From Rouxiella chamberiensis (GTDB lineage Bacteria; Pseudomonadota; Gammaproteobacteria; Enterobacterales; Enterobacteriaceae): a stretch of 64,000 nucleotides of DNA. The stretch covers positions 1,984,001-2,048,000 of the forward strand of contig NZ_CP114058.1 in NCBI RefSeq assembly GCF_026967475.1, read 5' to 3'. The translations under genes and the position numbers were made by a program. Below the pieces are notes generated by a model. It had not been told where the DNA came from and ran no database searches. It worked only from the letters and a program-made list of their open reading frames with translations. Positions 17,854 through 25,647 of the stretch are shown piece by piece; positions within the stretch are counted from its first letter, which is position 1; each line of letters starts with the position of its first letter.

Positions 17854-18851
17854 TTATTTGATGCGCGCCAACTGATCGTCGATATTGACCTTCCCTTTGA
17901 CCGCACGATTCTTGATACGTTTTGACCACATCGCTGTCAGTATGGGCACCAGCACGGAGGTCACTATCACCGACGTCGCTACCAATGCGGTTGCCGCCGG
18001 GGCGACGTCTCTGAACTGCGGCACCATTTCGGCAATCAGCACTGGCGTGGCAACCGCTGCCCCTGCCGAACCTGACGCCGCTACCCCTGCGGTACCATCG
18101 CCGCCGCCAATAAATTTATCTGCCAGCATCAGTGGAATACCGGTAATCACGATAACGGACAGGCCCAACAGCACGCCCAGAAGACCGGTTTGCAAAATGA
18201 CACTCAGATTGATGGTGTTGCCGAGCGCGAAGGCAAAAAAGGAATAAGCGTCTGCACAGCCTTGCCAAAGAATTCGCGCAGTTCGGGATCCAGATTCCCC
18301 AACGCGAAGCCGACCAGGAATGGCAGTACCGCACCGATAAAGACGTGAGGCTCAAAGGAGGCGATACCTGCGGTGCCGAGAATAATCATGGTCATTAAAG
18401 GACCTGACTCCAGAGACATCAGTACAAAAGCGCCCGCCTCTTCCTTGGTGCCATATTGTTGCATGATGGAGGCATAGAGTCCGCCGTTGGTCATGTCCAT
18501 GGATGCGACAAGCGCCAGCACCGACAATCCAGCGAAGAAACCAAATTCGACCCCATGCTCCGGAATGAATTTTGAAGCCAGCGCCGCCACAACCCAGGCG
18601 ACGGCAATTTTGGTGACCACCAGCGTACCGGATTTACGCAAAACGGTACCGGTTGCGCTGAGTTTAATAGACGCGCCCATACAGAAAAACCAGACGGCCA
18701 GAATGGGCACTGTGCCGGTTATCAGACCATTTGAAAAGGAACCCAAATACTTACCGGAGTCCGGTGCCAGCGTATGGCAAATTGCGCCAATAAACAGCGG
18801 CACCAACATCATTCCACCAGGGATTTTCTCGATTGCACGTTTTATTTGCAT
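17854..18851 (-). CDS. kdgT: 2-keto-3-deoxygluconate permease KdgT, frameshifted
   Basis: Inner-membrane proton symporter for 2-keto-3-deoxygluconate, a pectin and hexuronate breakdown product. The sequence follows E. coli KdgT closely: [80 protein letters not shown]. One T is missing from the run at 18235-18240 (seven needed for [10 protein letters not shown]), so the frame breaks and the C-terminal half ([20 protein letters not shown]) reads in another frame. Restored length is 332 residues. The apparent long ORF joining it to the upstream araD-like gene is a result of two frameshifts. A KdgR operator lies at 18986-19006, so it is probably its own transcription unit. Confidence 0.9.
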
Positions 18852-18985
18852 GTTGTACCCACCTGAGTAACAGAGCATCAATTGAGGTGAACGCGCCGGA
18901 TATTCGGCCGATAAGCGACAATAACTTCGCTGATGGATGCCAAAGTATCTATTTCTTGAACGAATAAAAGTGATCGGGAACATAA

Positions 18986-19006
18986 AAATGAAACAACGTT
19001 TCTTTT
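18986..19006. promoter_or_regulatory. KdgR operator upstream of kdgT
   Basis: AATGAAACAACGTTTCTTT matches the KdgR consensus AATGAAACAnnGTTTCATT at most positions. It lies about 135 bases upstream of the kdgT ATG and downstream of the araD-like stop, where a kdgT promoter is expected. KdgR represses pectin and hexuronate genes until KDG accumulates. Confidence 0.75.
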
Positions 19007-19101
19007 TTAAAGATCCCTTGTTTCTATTTGTGATGGCGGGCAAAAAAACCCGTATCAGGCGCGACACGGGCAGAGAAAAATGGGCAGGTTGGGAGGTCGT
19101 G

Positions 19102-19796
19102 CTATTGCCCGTAATAGGCATTTTTGCCGTGCTTGCGAAGATAATGCTTATCAAGGAGAGTCTGTTGCATCGGTTCAATCCGGGGGTCAGCTGTTGTGAA
19201 AAGATCCCCATATAGGCAATTTCTTCCAGCACCACGGCATTGTGTACCGCATTGTCGGCATCTTTTCCCCACGCAAACGGCCCGTGGGAATGCACTAAAA
19301 CGGCTGGCACATCATTCGGCGAAAGCTGTCGCTGCGAGAAAGTCTCGACAATCACTTCTCCCGTCTGCCACTCATAGCGGTCGGTAATTTCACTGTCGGT
19401 CATCATTCGCGTGCAGGGTATCGGACCATAAAAATAGTCGGCATGCGTGGTGCCCCAGGCGGGAATGTCACGGCCAGCCTGCGCCCAGATCGTTGCATGA
19501 CGAGAATGGGTGTGAACAATGCCGCCTATTTCGGTAAAACGTTGATAAAGAATACGGTGCGTGTCGGTATCGGACGAAGGCTTTTTACTCCCCTCGACGA
19601 CATTGCCCGTTTCCAGTTCCACGACCACCATGTCATCCAGCCCCATGTGCTGATACTCGACCCCTGAAGGTTTAATCACCATTAATCCCTGCTGGCGGTC
19701 GATGGCGCTGACATTGCCCCAGGTAAAAGTCACCAGCTTATGTTGTGGAAGCGCCAGATTGGCTTCGAGTACTTGTTCTTTCAGTGACTTAAGCAT
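19102..19796 (-). CDS. araD: Class II aldolase/epimerase, L-ribulose-5-phosphate 4-epimerase family, frameshifted
   Basis: Zinc enzyme that interconverts L-ribulose 5-phosphate and D-xylulose 5-phosphate. Metal and active-site blocks are visible: [51 protein letters not shown] and [12 protein letters not shown]. One C is missing in the run at 19182-19186. Restoring it gives the family end ([19 protein letters not shown]) and 231 residues, the exact AraD length. AraD, UlaF and SgbE are too similar to separate by eye, and no araBA or ula genes are nearby, so the sugar pathway is uncertain. It lies upstream of kdgT on the same strand. Confidence 0.85.
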
Positions 19797-19953
19797 TGGG
19801 ATGTCCTTGAATTGGCTCTGGACCTATTCTGGGATCACTGTGTATCGGAGGGTATGGGTGAAATGGCTAAAGAGTGCGTGCAGTTCTGCTGCAATAACAA
19901 TTTTGACAGGCAGGTAGCTTTTTGTGCGCTGCCCATTTGGCGAAAAGTTTAAT

Positions 19954-19967
19954 TAAGAATATTTACC
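19954..19967. promoter_or_regulatory. Possible RcsB box upstream of osmB
   Basis: TAAGAATATTTACC resembles the RcsB consensus TAAGAATATTCCTA. E. coli osmB is a known Rcs regulon member. It lies about 110 bases before the osmB start. Tentative. Confidence 0.35.
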
Positions 19968-20027
19968 TATCCACTGATTTTAGTAATGAGTAATTTAATG
20001 ATGTTACGCAAAGTAGCCAAAAATTAA

Positions 20028-20034
20028 CTATACT
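20028..20034 (+). promoter_or_regulatory. Sigma-S type -10 element of osmB
   Basis: CTATACT is the consensus extended -10 for RpoS promoters and lies 41 bases upstream of the osmB ATG. Stationary-phase and osmotic induction by RpoS is established for E. coli osmB. Confidence 0.6.
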
Positions 20035-20074
20035 TATAAGCGTTATTTAAGTGATCCTTTAGAGGAGTATGACA

Positions 20075-20293
20075 ATGTTATTAAACAAACGTGTTGCCAG
20101 TATTGGCTTGGTTCTCGTTGTAACTTTATCTGTGAGCGCCTGTGGTGGTCACTGGTCAAATCGAGATCGTAATACTGCTCTAGGTGCCGGTGCCGGTGCA
20201 TTGGGCGGCGCTGTATTAACGCGTGGTAGTGCTCTGGGTACCGTTGGCGGCGCTGCTGTTGGCGGCGTAGTGGGTCACCAGATCAGCCGATAA
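20075..20293 (+). CDS. osmB: Osmotically inducible lipoprotein OsmB
   Basis: Small outer-membrane lipoprotein made at high osmolarity and in stationary phase. Signal peptide with lipobox VSAC and acylated Cys near position 23, then NRDRNTALGAGAGALGGAVL and GTVGGAAVGGVVGHQISR, closely matching E. coli OsmB. The Gly/Ala-rich part contains the glycine-zipper repeats typical of the family. I chose the ATG at 20075 because AGAGGAG (20061-20067) lies 7 bases before it. An ATG at 20069 is too close. It gives 72 residues, the E. coli length. Monocistronic, with its own promoter and terminator. Confidence 0.92.
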   Translation: MLLNKRVASIGLVLVVTLSVSACGGHWSNRDRNTALGAGAGALGGAVLTRGSALGTVGGAAVGGVVGHQISR

Positions 20294-20428
20294 ACCAGAA
20301 TTTGACTTTATTGCAATATAAATGGGCGACGTCAGTAAATTAAAGTAAATAATTGTCGAAAATTTATATTTGGCTTAATTAACTTTTATTCCTTAACTGT
20401 ACACATCCAAAATTTTCACCTCTGAATA

Positions 20429-20466
20429 AAACGCGCCCGCTATTTTACCCGCTGGCGCGTTTTTTT
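20429..20466 (+). terminator. Terminator downstream of osmB
   Basis: Stem ACGCGCC / GGCGCGT around a 16-base loop, followed by six T. It lies about 136 bases after the osmB stop, so the 3' untranslated region is long. It is the only terminator visible before the convergent yciH. Confidence 0.75.
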
Positions 20467-20566
20467 ATTGCGTGAAAGCCTGACGCTTACCACGAAAAAA
20501 ATATAATTTCAGTGATTCGGGTTAATGAGCGCAGCCAACAACGTTATCGAGCCAGGGACGCCGGAG

Positions 20567-20896
20567 TTAGCCGCCGGCGAGTTTCACCTTGTACCCCTTG
20601 ACCTCAAGCAGTTGCTTTAACAAATCCCGCTTGTCACCCTGAATTTCAATGACGCCGTCTTTTACCGCCCCGCCACAGCCGCATTTTTTCTTGAGTTCTG
20701 CGGCCAGCTTTTCAAGCGTTGCGTCATCGGCATCTACGCCGGTTATCAGACACACGCCCTTGCCTTTGCGGCCACTGGTTTGGCGCTGAATGCGCACTAC
20801 GCCGTCGCCTTTCGGCCTTTCGACCTTTGCTTTCGGCTCTTCTATTCTTCCGCTGTCGGTAGAGTAGACCAGACGGCTGTTGTCATCACTTTTCAT
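20567..20896 (-). CDS. yciH: SUI1/eIF1-family protein YciH
   Basis: Bacterial homologue of translation initiation factor eIF1. GDGVVRIQRQTSGRKGKGVC, LITGVDADD, LKKKCGCGGAVKDGVIEIQG and the end VKGYKVKLAGG are nearly identical to E. coli YciH. The N-terminus (DDNSRLVYSTDSGRI) also matches. I chose the ATG at 20896, which has GAGGAG upstream and gives 109 residues, against 108 in E. coli. It follows pyrF by 11 bases on the same strand, the same two-gene unit as in E. coli. Proposed to influence start-codon selection. Its precise cellular role is unsettled. Confidence 0.94.
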   Translation of the reverse strand: MKSDDNSRLVYSTDSGRIEEPKAKVERPKGDGVVRIQRQTSGRKGKGVCLITGVDADDATLEKLAAELKKKCGCGGAVKDGVIEIQGDKRDLLKQLLEVKGYKVKLAGG

Positions 20897-20907
20897 CACG
20901 GCTCCTC

Positions 20908-21636
20908 TCACGCCAACGAGGCGCGAATATCCTTCAGGGTTTGCGCAGGCGAGGCGGATTGGGTGATCGGACGGCCAATAACCATGTAATCGACCCCGGC
21001 AAGCTGTGCGTCACGCGGAGTCATCACACGGCGCTGGTCGTCGGCGGCGCTACCGGCAGGACGGATGCCCGGCGTCACCAGCTTGAAGGCATCGCCCAAA
21101 CGGGATTTAAAGGTCACGGCTTCCTGCGCGGAACAGACTACGCCGTCAAGGCCATTATCGCGGGTCAGGGTCGCCAGACGCAGGGCATAATCTGCCGGAC
21201 TCTGGGTAATGCCCAGGTCGGCAAGATCGCTGGCTTCCATGCTGGTCAGCACGGTCACGGCAATCAGCAACGGCGCATCCTTGCCAAACGGCGTCAGGGC
21301 ATTTTTCGCCGCTGCCATCATGCGCGCGCCACCGCTGGCATGAACATTGACCATCCACACCCCGAGATCGGCCGCAGCGGCAATCGCATGGGCAACCGTG
21401 TTCGGGATATCGTGGAATTTAAGATCAAGGAACACGTCGAAATTGCGATCGTGCAGGTCTTTTACCAGCTGCGGACCAAACAGGGTAAACATCTCTTTGC
21501 CGATTTTAAGGCGGCAATCACGAGGATCGATGCGATCCACGAATTCCAGCGCCGCTGACTTATTGGCGTAATCAAGAGCGACTACAATAGGCGATGATTT
21601 CAAGTCGTTGTTATGAGGGTTATTTTCTGACTTCAT
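20908..21636 (-). CDS. pyrF: Orotidine 5'-phosphate decarboxylase
   Basis: Last step of de novo UMP synthesis: OMP to UMP plus CO2. A TIM barrel with the catalytic Lys/Asp motif in [37 protein letters not shown] forms the first strand, and [14 protein letters not shown] the phosphate-binding end. It has 242 residues, matching the enterobacterial enzyme (245). The ATG at 21636 is preceded by an A/G-rich stretch (GGTGAAGAA). It is immediately upstream of yciH. In E. coli lapB lies directly upstream of pyrF on the same strand. Here a plus-strand gene has been placed in between. Confidence 0.95.
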   Translation of the reverse strand: MKSENNPHNNDLKSSPIVVALDYANKSAALEFVDRIDPRDCRLKIGKEMFTLFGPQLVKDLHDRNFDVFLDLKFHDIPNTVAHAIAAAADLGVWMVNVHASGGARMMAAAKNALTPFGKDAPLLIAVTVLTSMEASDLADLGITQSPADYALRLATLTRDNGLDGVVCSAQEAVTFKSRLGDAFKLVTPGIRPAGSAADDQRRVMTPRDAQLAGVDYMVIGRPITQSASPAQTLKDIRASLA

Positions 21637-21841
21637 TTCTTCACCTTTTGCAAGTTTTCAACATAAGAAGGGTAGGACAAAATTCTGACGCCCGCATTCT
21701 ACATGGCATCCAGCCTAAAGCCCAGCCAATCGTTTGCGACTTTAAAAGAGACGATGTTACGGTTTTATGAATTTTTTGTGAACGGCTAGACAGTCAATGT
21801 CGACTGGCATAATTTGATGTTTTATTTTAGGAAACTTAACC

Positions 21842-22138
21842 ATGAGCGAGATTTCTACCCTATCGATCAAGATCCCGGCAGCGCTGAAAGAGCAAATCCG
21901 CGATGCGGCGTTATCGGGCGAGCACTCTCTTAGCGCCGAAGTTTGCGCCAGACTGGAAAAAAGCTTTGCGGTGACGGATGAAAAAAACGGTAAAGCGGAG
22001 AAATTTGCGATTGATAATCAGCATCTGGGCGAGCAAACCGAACCGGCACTCACCCAGAAAGAACTTAAAAAACTACGGTTGTTAATCAATAAGTCAGCCG
22101 GTAAAACGACGGCAAAATCCACCGGCAAAAAGAAGTAG
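21842..22138 (+). CDS. Ribbon-helix-helix (Arc-like) small protein
   Basis: A 98-residue protein with an N-terminal Arc/MetJ-like ribbon-helix-helix pattern: LSIKIPAALKEQIRDAAL (strand and first helix) and HSLSAEVCARLEKSF (second helix). The C-terminal half is charged, with a Lys/Thr/Ser tail (SAGKTTAKSTGKKK) likely to contact DNA non-specifically. The ATG at 21842 follows AGGAAACTTAACC. It lies between pyrF and lapB, running opposite to both, and ends 11 bases from the restored lapB stop. The target is unknown. Autoregulation is common for RHH proteins, but no palindrome stands out in the 205-bp upstream region. No partner toxin gene is adjacent. Confidence 0.7.
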   Translation: MSEISTLSIKIPAALKEQIRDAALSGEHSLSAEVCARLEKSFAVTDEKNGKAEKFAIDNQHLGEQTEPALTQKELKKLRLLINKSAGKTTAKSTGKKK

Positions 22139-22149
22139 TCCCACGTTTT

Positions 22150-23320
22150 TTATTGTCCGTCGAGACCCCGTATCGGTTTCACCGTTGCCCAGGCACGGCA
22201 CGACGGACAATGCCAATACAGCGAATGGGCAGTAAATCCGCATTTATGGCAACGATAGCGCGGCTTGGTACGGATCTGCTTCTCCGACCATATCTCTTAG
22301 CAGCACCAGACTCTCTTTTGCCCGCCCTTCTTCCGCGTCCGCCAGGTGATAGTCCATCAAATGATGAAATACGCGCATGGTAGGATGGCGTTGCAGCTGG
22401 CGATTGATATACAGCTGAGCGACTTCACGCCCCTCTTCCTGCTGCAATACCTCGGCCAGCATAAGCTCGGCGGTCGCGCCAGTATTTTCCTCGACGCAGC
22501 GTTTTAGAAACTCGGCCCATTCCAGCTTGTTGCCAAGATGCTGATGGCACTCCTGCAACATCGGCAGCGTTTCGCTCACCACTTCTTTATCTTGCTCCAG
22601 TACGCGTTTCAGCGCATCGGCGGCCTTGCTGTATTCGCCCTGTGCAATCAGGATTCGACCTTGCATGATAGAAACGCGGGCGCACAGCCTGTCGGCGGAA
22701 GCGGCTTTCTTGAGCAGACCGGCGGCCTTGTCGAGATCGTCTCCGGCCATCGCCTGTAACGCCAGCTCGCAGTAGAAATGCGCGATCTCCTGCTTCTTGT
22801 TGTCCTTGCCGAGCTTGACCAGTTTTTCGGCGACATCAATCGCGCTCTGCCAATCGCTGGTGGCCTGATGGATGATAAGCAACTGTTGCAGCGCGAGCAG
22901 CTGGAAATCCTGCTCTTTGACCAACTGATTGAACATGTCTTCGGCGCGGTCATAGAAACCCGCCGCCATGTAGTCACGGCCGAGTTGCTGAATAGCCAGC
23001 AGTCGCTGCTCGAAAGTCAGCGACGCGCTCTCCATCAGCGACTGGTGAATACGAATCGCGCGGTCCACCTCGCCTCGGGAGCGAAACAGATTTCCGAGAG
23101 TCAGGTGAGCCTCGACGGTGTTGCTGTCCTCCTTCAACATATCGAGGAACAGGTCGACCGCTTTATCTTGTTGATTCGAGAGTAAGAAGTTTACCCCCGC
23201 TACATATTCACGAGATAAACGGTTGGCATTCTGCTGTTTATCCTGTTGTGAGCTTCTGCGCCCCATATACCAGCCGTAGGCGGCGGCAACGGGCAATAAC
23301 AGAAACAGCAGTTCTAACAT
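22150..23320 (-). CDS. lapB: Lipopolysaccharide assembly protein LapB (YciM), frameshifted
   Basis: Inner-membrane adaptor that directs FtsH-mediated turnover of LpxC and so sets the LPS level. N-terminal membrane anchor (MLELLFLLLPVAAAYGWYMG), TPR repeats (VEAHLTLGNLFRSRGEVDRA, LLAIQQLGRDYMAAGFYDRA), and a C-terminal rubredoxin-like zinc domain. One extra G near 22279 truncates the ORF before this domain. Removing it restores YRCHKCGF and HCPSCRAW and the end IRGLDGQ at 22150, giving 389 residues, the E. coli length. Because lapB is essential or nearly so in E. coli and the zinc Cys pairs are intact in the other frame, a sequence error is the likely cause. Confidence 0.93.
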
Positions 23321-23326
23321 AGAAGG

Positions 23327-23641
23327 TTATTCCTTACTGACCGCATGCTGCTGTTCGGCAGGCTCGGTCGAAGCGGGTGCAATTTGCTGCTCGAGGCGTT
23401 TGATTTTACGCTGTGCACGAGCATGCGACAGGCGAAGTCGCAGATAAAACAGGCCGCAGATAACCCATCCAAGCACAAAACCGGTGGCAAACAGCACCGC
23501 CAGCAGAGTCGATACGCGGTAATCGCCCTGTGCCAGTAAATAGTTAAAGGTGACTACCTGATCGTTATGGGCACCCAGAGTGATGGAAATCACGACGATG
23601 ACCAGCACGAACAAAAAAATCAGCAAATATTTCACATTCAT
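23327..23641 (-). CDS. lapA: Lipopolysaccharide assembly protein LapA (YciS)
   Basis: Small inner-membrane partner of LapB. It has 104 residues with two transmembrane helices: YLLIFLFVLVIVVISITLG near the start and LLAVLFATGFVLGWVICGLF in the middle. A basic, coiled-coil-like cytoplasmic segment follows (LRLSHARAQRKIKRLEQQI). It lies 6 bases upstream of lapB on the same strand, as in E. coli (102 residues), and is probably co-transcribed with it. The 253 bases upstream, to pgpB, should hold the promoter. I see no clear motif there. Confidence 0.92.
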   Translation of the reverse strand: MNVKYLLIFLFVLVIVVISITLGAHNDQVVTFNYLLAQGDYRVSTLLAVLFATGFVLGWVICGLFYLRLRLSHARAQRKIKRLEQQIAPASTEPAEQQHAVSKE

Positions 23642-23894
23642 TCCTGTAATGCCGGAGAGTCCGGATAAATTATGCCAAAAACTGACGTCCTAACCTAATA
23701 AGTTAGCATTTCCCAACACGTCAGGGAAACATTGAGGCCGGATAAAAGGGGGATTGCGGAAAGTTCAGCCAACCCGTTGGCAATATTGCTGCCCGTCTTC
23801 CATTATCCGTCCTTAACTATAGGCTTTTTCGGCAGATTATTGTGCGGCCATGAAAATTATATGGGGGCAACAATCACAAATTAAAGGCCAAAGG

Positions 23895-24665
23895 CTATTG
23901 GGGTTCGCGCGCCTCGATTTCCTGCTGTTCCTGCACGGGCGGAGTAAAGGGTCCGCAGAGTTTTTGTGCCAGCCAGCATGACAGCGTGACCAATATCCAG
24001 CTGATGGCCACCGACGCCATTAAGTCTCGCGGCCAGTGCATGCCAAGCAGAAGGCGACTCGCCATCACCGCGCCGGCCCAGACCAGCAGCACGGCAATCG
24101 TTTTATAGTGGCGACGCGGCCAAAGCAGCCCAACGCCAAGCAGCGCCCAGCTGGCGGCAAACATGGTATGGCCGGACGGGAACGCAAAGCCGGTGTCTGC
24201 CTGCCAGCTTTTGCCAAGCCAGTGCGGGATCTGCGCCTTGTCTTCCATGTTCATCAACTCTTCATGAACCTGCCGGCTCCGCGCCTTGCTCTTTTGCTCG
24301 TAAAAGGCTGCGACGTCCATGCCCTGCGTCTTGCCGAGCCATTGCACATAAGGCCGCGGCTCCTGCACCTGCTGCTTGACGTAGGTTTTGACACCCTGCC
24401 CAATCAGCACCGCCGCGCTCAGCAAAATCACCAGCACTACCGCCGGTTTGAGGCGATAACGCAGGCACCACAGGAACCACGCGCACAGCAGAATATTGGT
24501 CAGCGTTCCCCAGGGCGCACTAACCGTCTCTGTTATGATGTAAAATGGGCGTAAGATAATGTCACGCATACCGGGCGACCAGAGCCAACCGCTTATCCAC
24601 ACCAGTGCAGGCATCAACAAGAGCAGCAGCGCTGCGCAGGATGTCCTTATAGCGATTTGAAACAT
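23895..24665 (-). CDS. pgpB: Phosphatidylglycerophosphatase B / undecaprenyl-pyrophosphatase
   Basis: PAP2-family inner-membrane phosphatase acting on phosphatidylglycerophosphate and undecaprenyl pyrophosphate. The three catalytic motifs are visible: KQQVQEPRP (KX6RP), FPSGHT (PSGH) and SRLLLGMHWPRD (SRX5HX3D). Hydrophobic helices flank them (LLLLLMPALVWISGWLW at the start, ISWILVTLSCWLAQ near the end). It has 256 residues, against 254 in E. coli. It stands between lapA and ribA as in E. coli. The ATG at 24665 starts a signal-anchor-like N-terminus. Confidence 0.92.
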   Translation of the reverse strand: MFQIAIRTSCAALLLLLMPALVWISGWLWSPGMRDIILRPFYIITETVSAPWGTLTNILLCAWFLWCLRYRLKPAVVLVILLSAAVLIGQGVKTYVKQQVQEPRPYVQWLGKTQGMDVAAFYEQKSKARSRQVHEELMNMEDKAQIPHWLGKSWQADTGFAFPSGHTMFAASWALLGVGLLWPRRHYKTIAVLLVWAGAVMASRLLLGMHWPRDLMASVAISWILVTLSCWLAQKLCGPFTPPVQEQQEIEAREPQ

Positions 24666-24981
24666 TGTATGGCCCTAATATCTAAAGATTCATGAAAATG
24701 AAAGGTATAATGCGCATTCTACGCAGCGGCCTGCAACGCAGTCCAGCCGTGAATGTTATACTTGCGAATAATATTTGGGCGACCCGCCGTGTATGACGAG
24801 CATCACGGGACGGGCCTCGTGTTATCCCATTGTTTGACCCTCTGGTCAAAAATTTAGGGCTTTATCTACGCAGCCGTTGAATGGCGTGAAGGAATAGGCA
24901 GATTTTTTCTGGTCAACCTGTTCATCTCTACGTAGGATGCGCCACAAGAATTAAGAATAATTGCAGGTTTTGGAGAGTAAC
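24666..24981. other. Intergenic region pgpB-ribA
   Basis: This 316-bp region lies between divergent genes. It should hold both promoters. I see an AT-rich stretch near 24765-24776 (GCGAATAATATT) but no operator or hairpin I can name, and no sign of an FMN riboswitch. Confidence 0.5.
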
Positions 24982-25572
24982 ATGCAGCTGAAACGGGTGG
25001 CAGAAGCCAAACTGCCAACGCCTTGGGGCGATTTCCTGATGGTGGGTTTTGAAGAGTTGGCAACCGGGCACGATCACCTCGCGTTGGTGTTTGGCGATAT
25101 CAGTGGCGATACGCCGGTGCTTGCGCGCGTGCATTCCGAGTGTCTTACCGGCGACGCGCTGTTCAGCCTGCGCTGCGACTGCGGTTTTCAGCTCGAAGCG
25201 GCACTCAACCACATCGCCGAAGAAGGCCGTGGCATCCTGATGTACCATCGTCAGGAAGGGCGTAATATTGGTCTGCTGAATAAAATCCGCGCCTATGCGT
25301 TGCAGGATAAAGGCTACGATACGGTCGAAGCGAACCACCAGCTCGGCTTTGCCGCCGACGAGCGTGACTTTACGCTGTGTGCCGATATGTTCAAGCTGCT
25401 CGGCGTCGACGCGGTGCGTCTGCTGACCAACAACCCGAAAAAGGTCGAGATCCTGTCCGAAGCGGGCATCAACATCGTCGAGCGCGTGCCGCTGATTGTG
25501 GGTCGCAATCCCAAGAATGAGCACTATCTGGCCACCAAGGCGGCAAAGATGGGCCACCTGCTGGATAAATAA
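24982..25572 (+). CDS. ribA: GTP cyclohydrolase II
   Basis: First committed step of riboflavin synthesis: GTP to a diaminohydroxypyrimidine ribose phosphate, formate and pyrophosphate. Zinc-binding cysteines are in [40 protein letters not shown] and [17 protein letters not shown] complete the active site. The sequence is nearly that of E. coli RibA and has the same 196 residues. I chose the ATG at 24982, preceded by GGAGAG, instead of an in-frame ATG at 24961. A strong terminator separates it from the convergent acnA. Confidence 0.95.
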   Translation: MQLKRVAEAKLPTPWGDFLMVGFEELATGHDHLALVFGDISGDTPVLARVHSECLTGDALFSLRCDCGFQLEAALNHIAEEGRGILMYHRQEGRNIGLLNKIRAYALQDKGYDTVEANHQLGFAADERDFTLCADMFKLLGVDAVRLLTNNPKKVEILSEAGINIVERVPLIVGRNPKNEHYLATKAAKMGHLLDK

Positions 25573-25592
25573 TCTCCGCCGCGTCTCAAAAC

Positions 25593-25622
25593 AAAAAGCA
25601 CCGACAGCTCGGTGCTTTTTTT
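25593..25622. terminator. Bidirectional terminator between ribA and acnA
   Basis: Perfect 8-bp stem AGCACCGA / TCGGTGCT with a CAGC loop, flanked by A on the left and seven T on the right, so it can work in both directions for the convergent genes. Confidence 0.9.
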
Positions 25623-25647
25623 ATGGCGTTAATCCTCTGATGCAGGA

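Noticed and set aside
18204..19796. A 530-residue fusion of a class II aldolase with a KDG permease
   Set aside because: Frameshifts in both genes create the read-through. The stretch between the araD end and the kdgT ATG translates to low-quality sequence and holds the KdgR operator. Two separate genes of normal length result after correction.
24666..24981. Possible FMN riboswitch before ribA
   Set aside because: None of the conserved RFN-element segments is visible. In enterobacteria the riboswitch precedes ribB rather than ribA.
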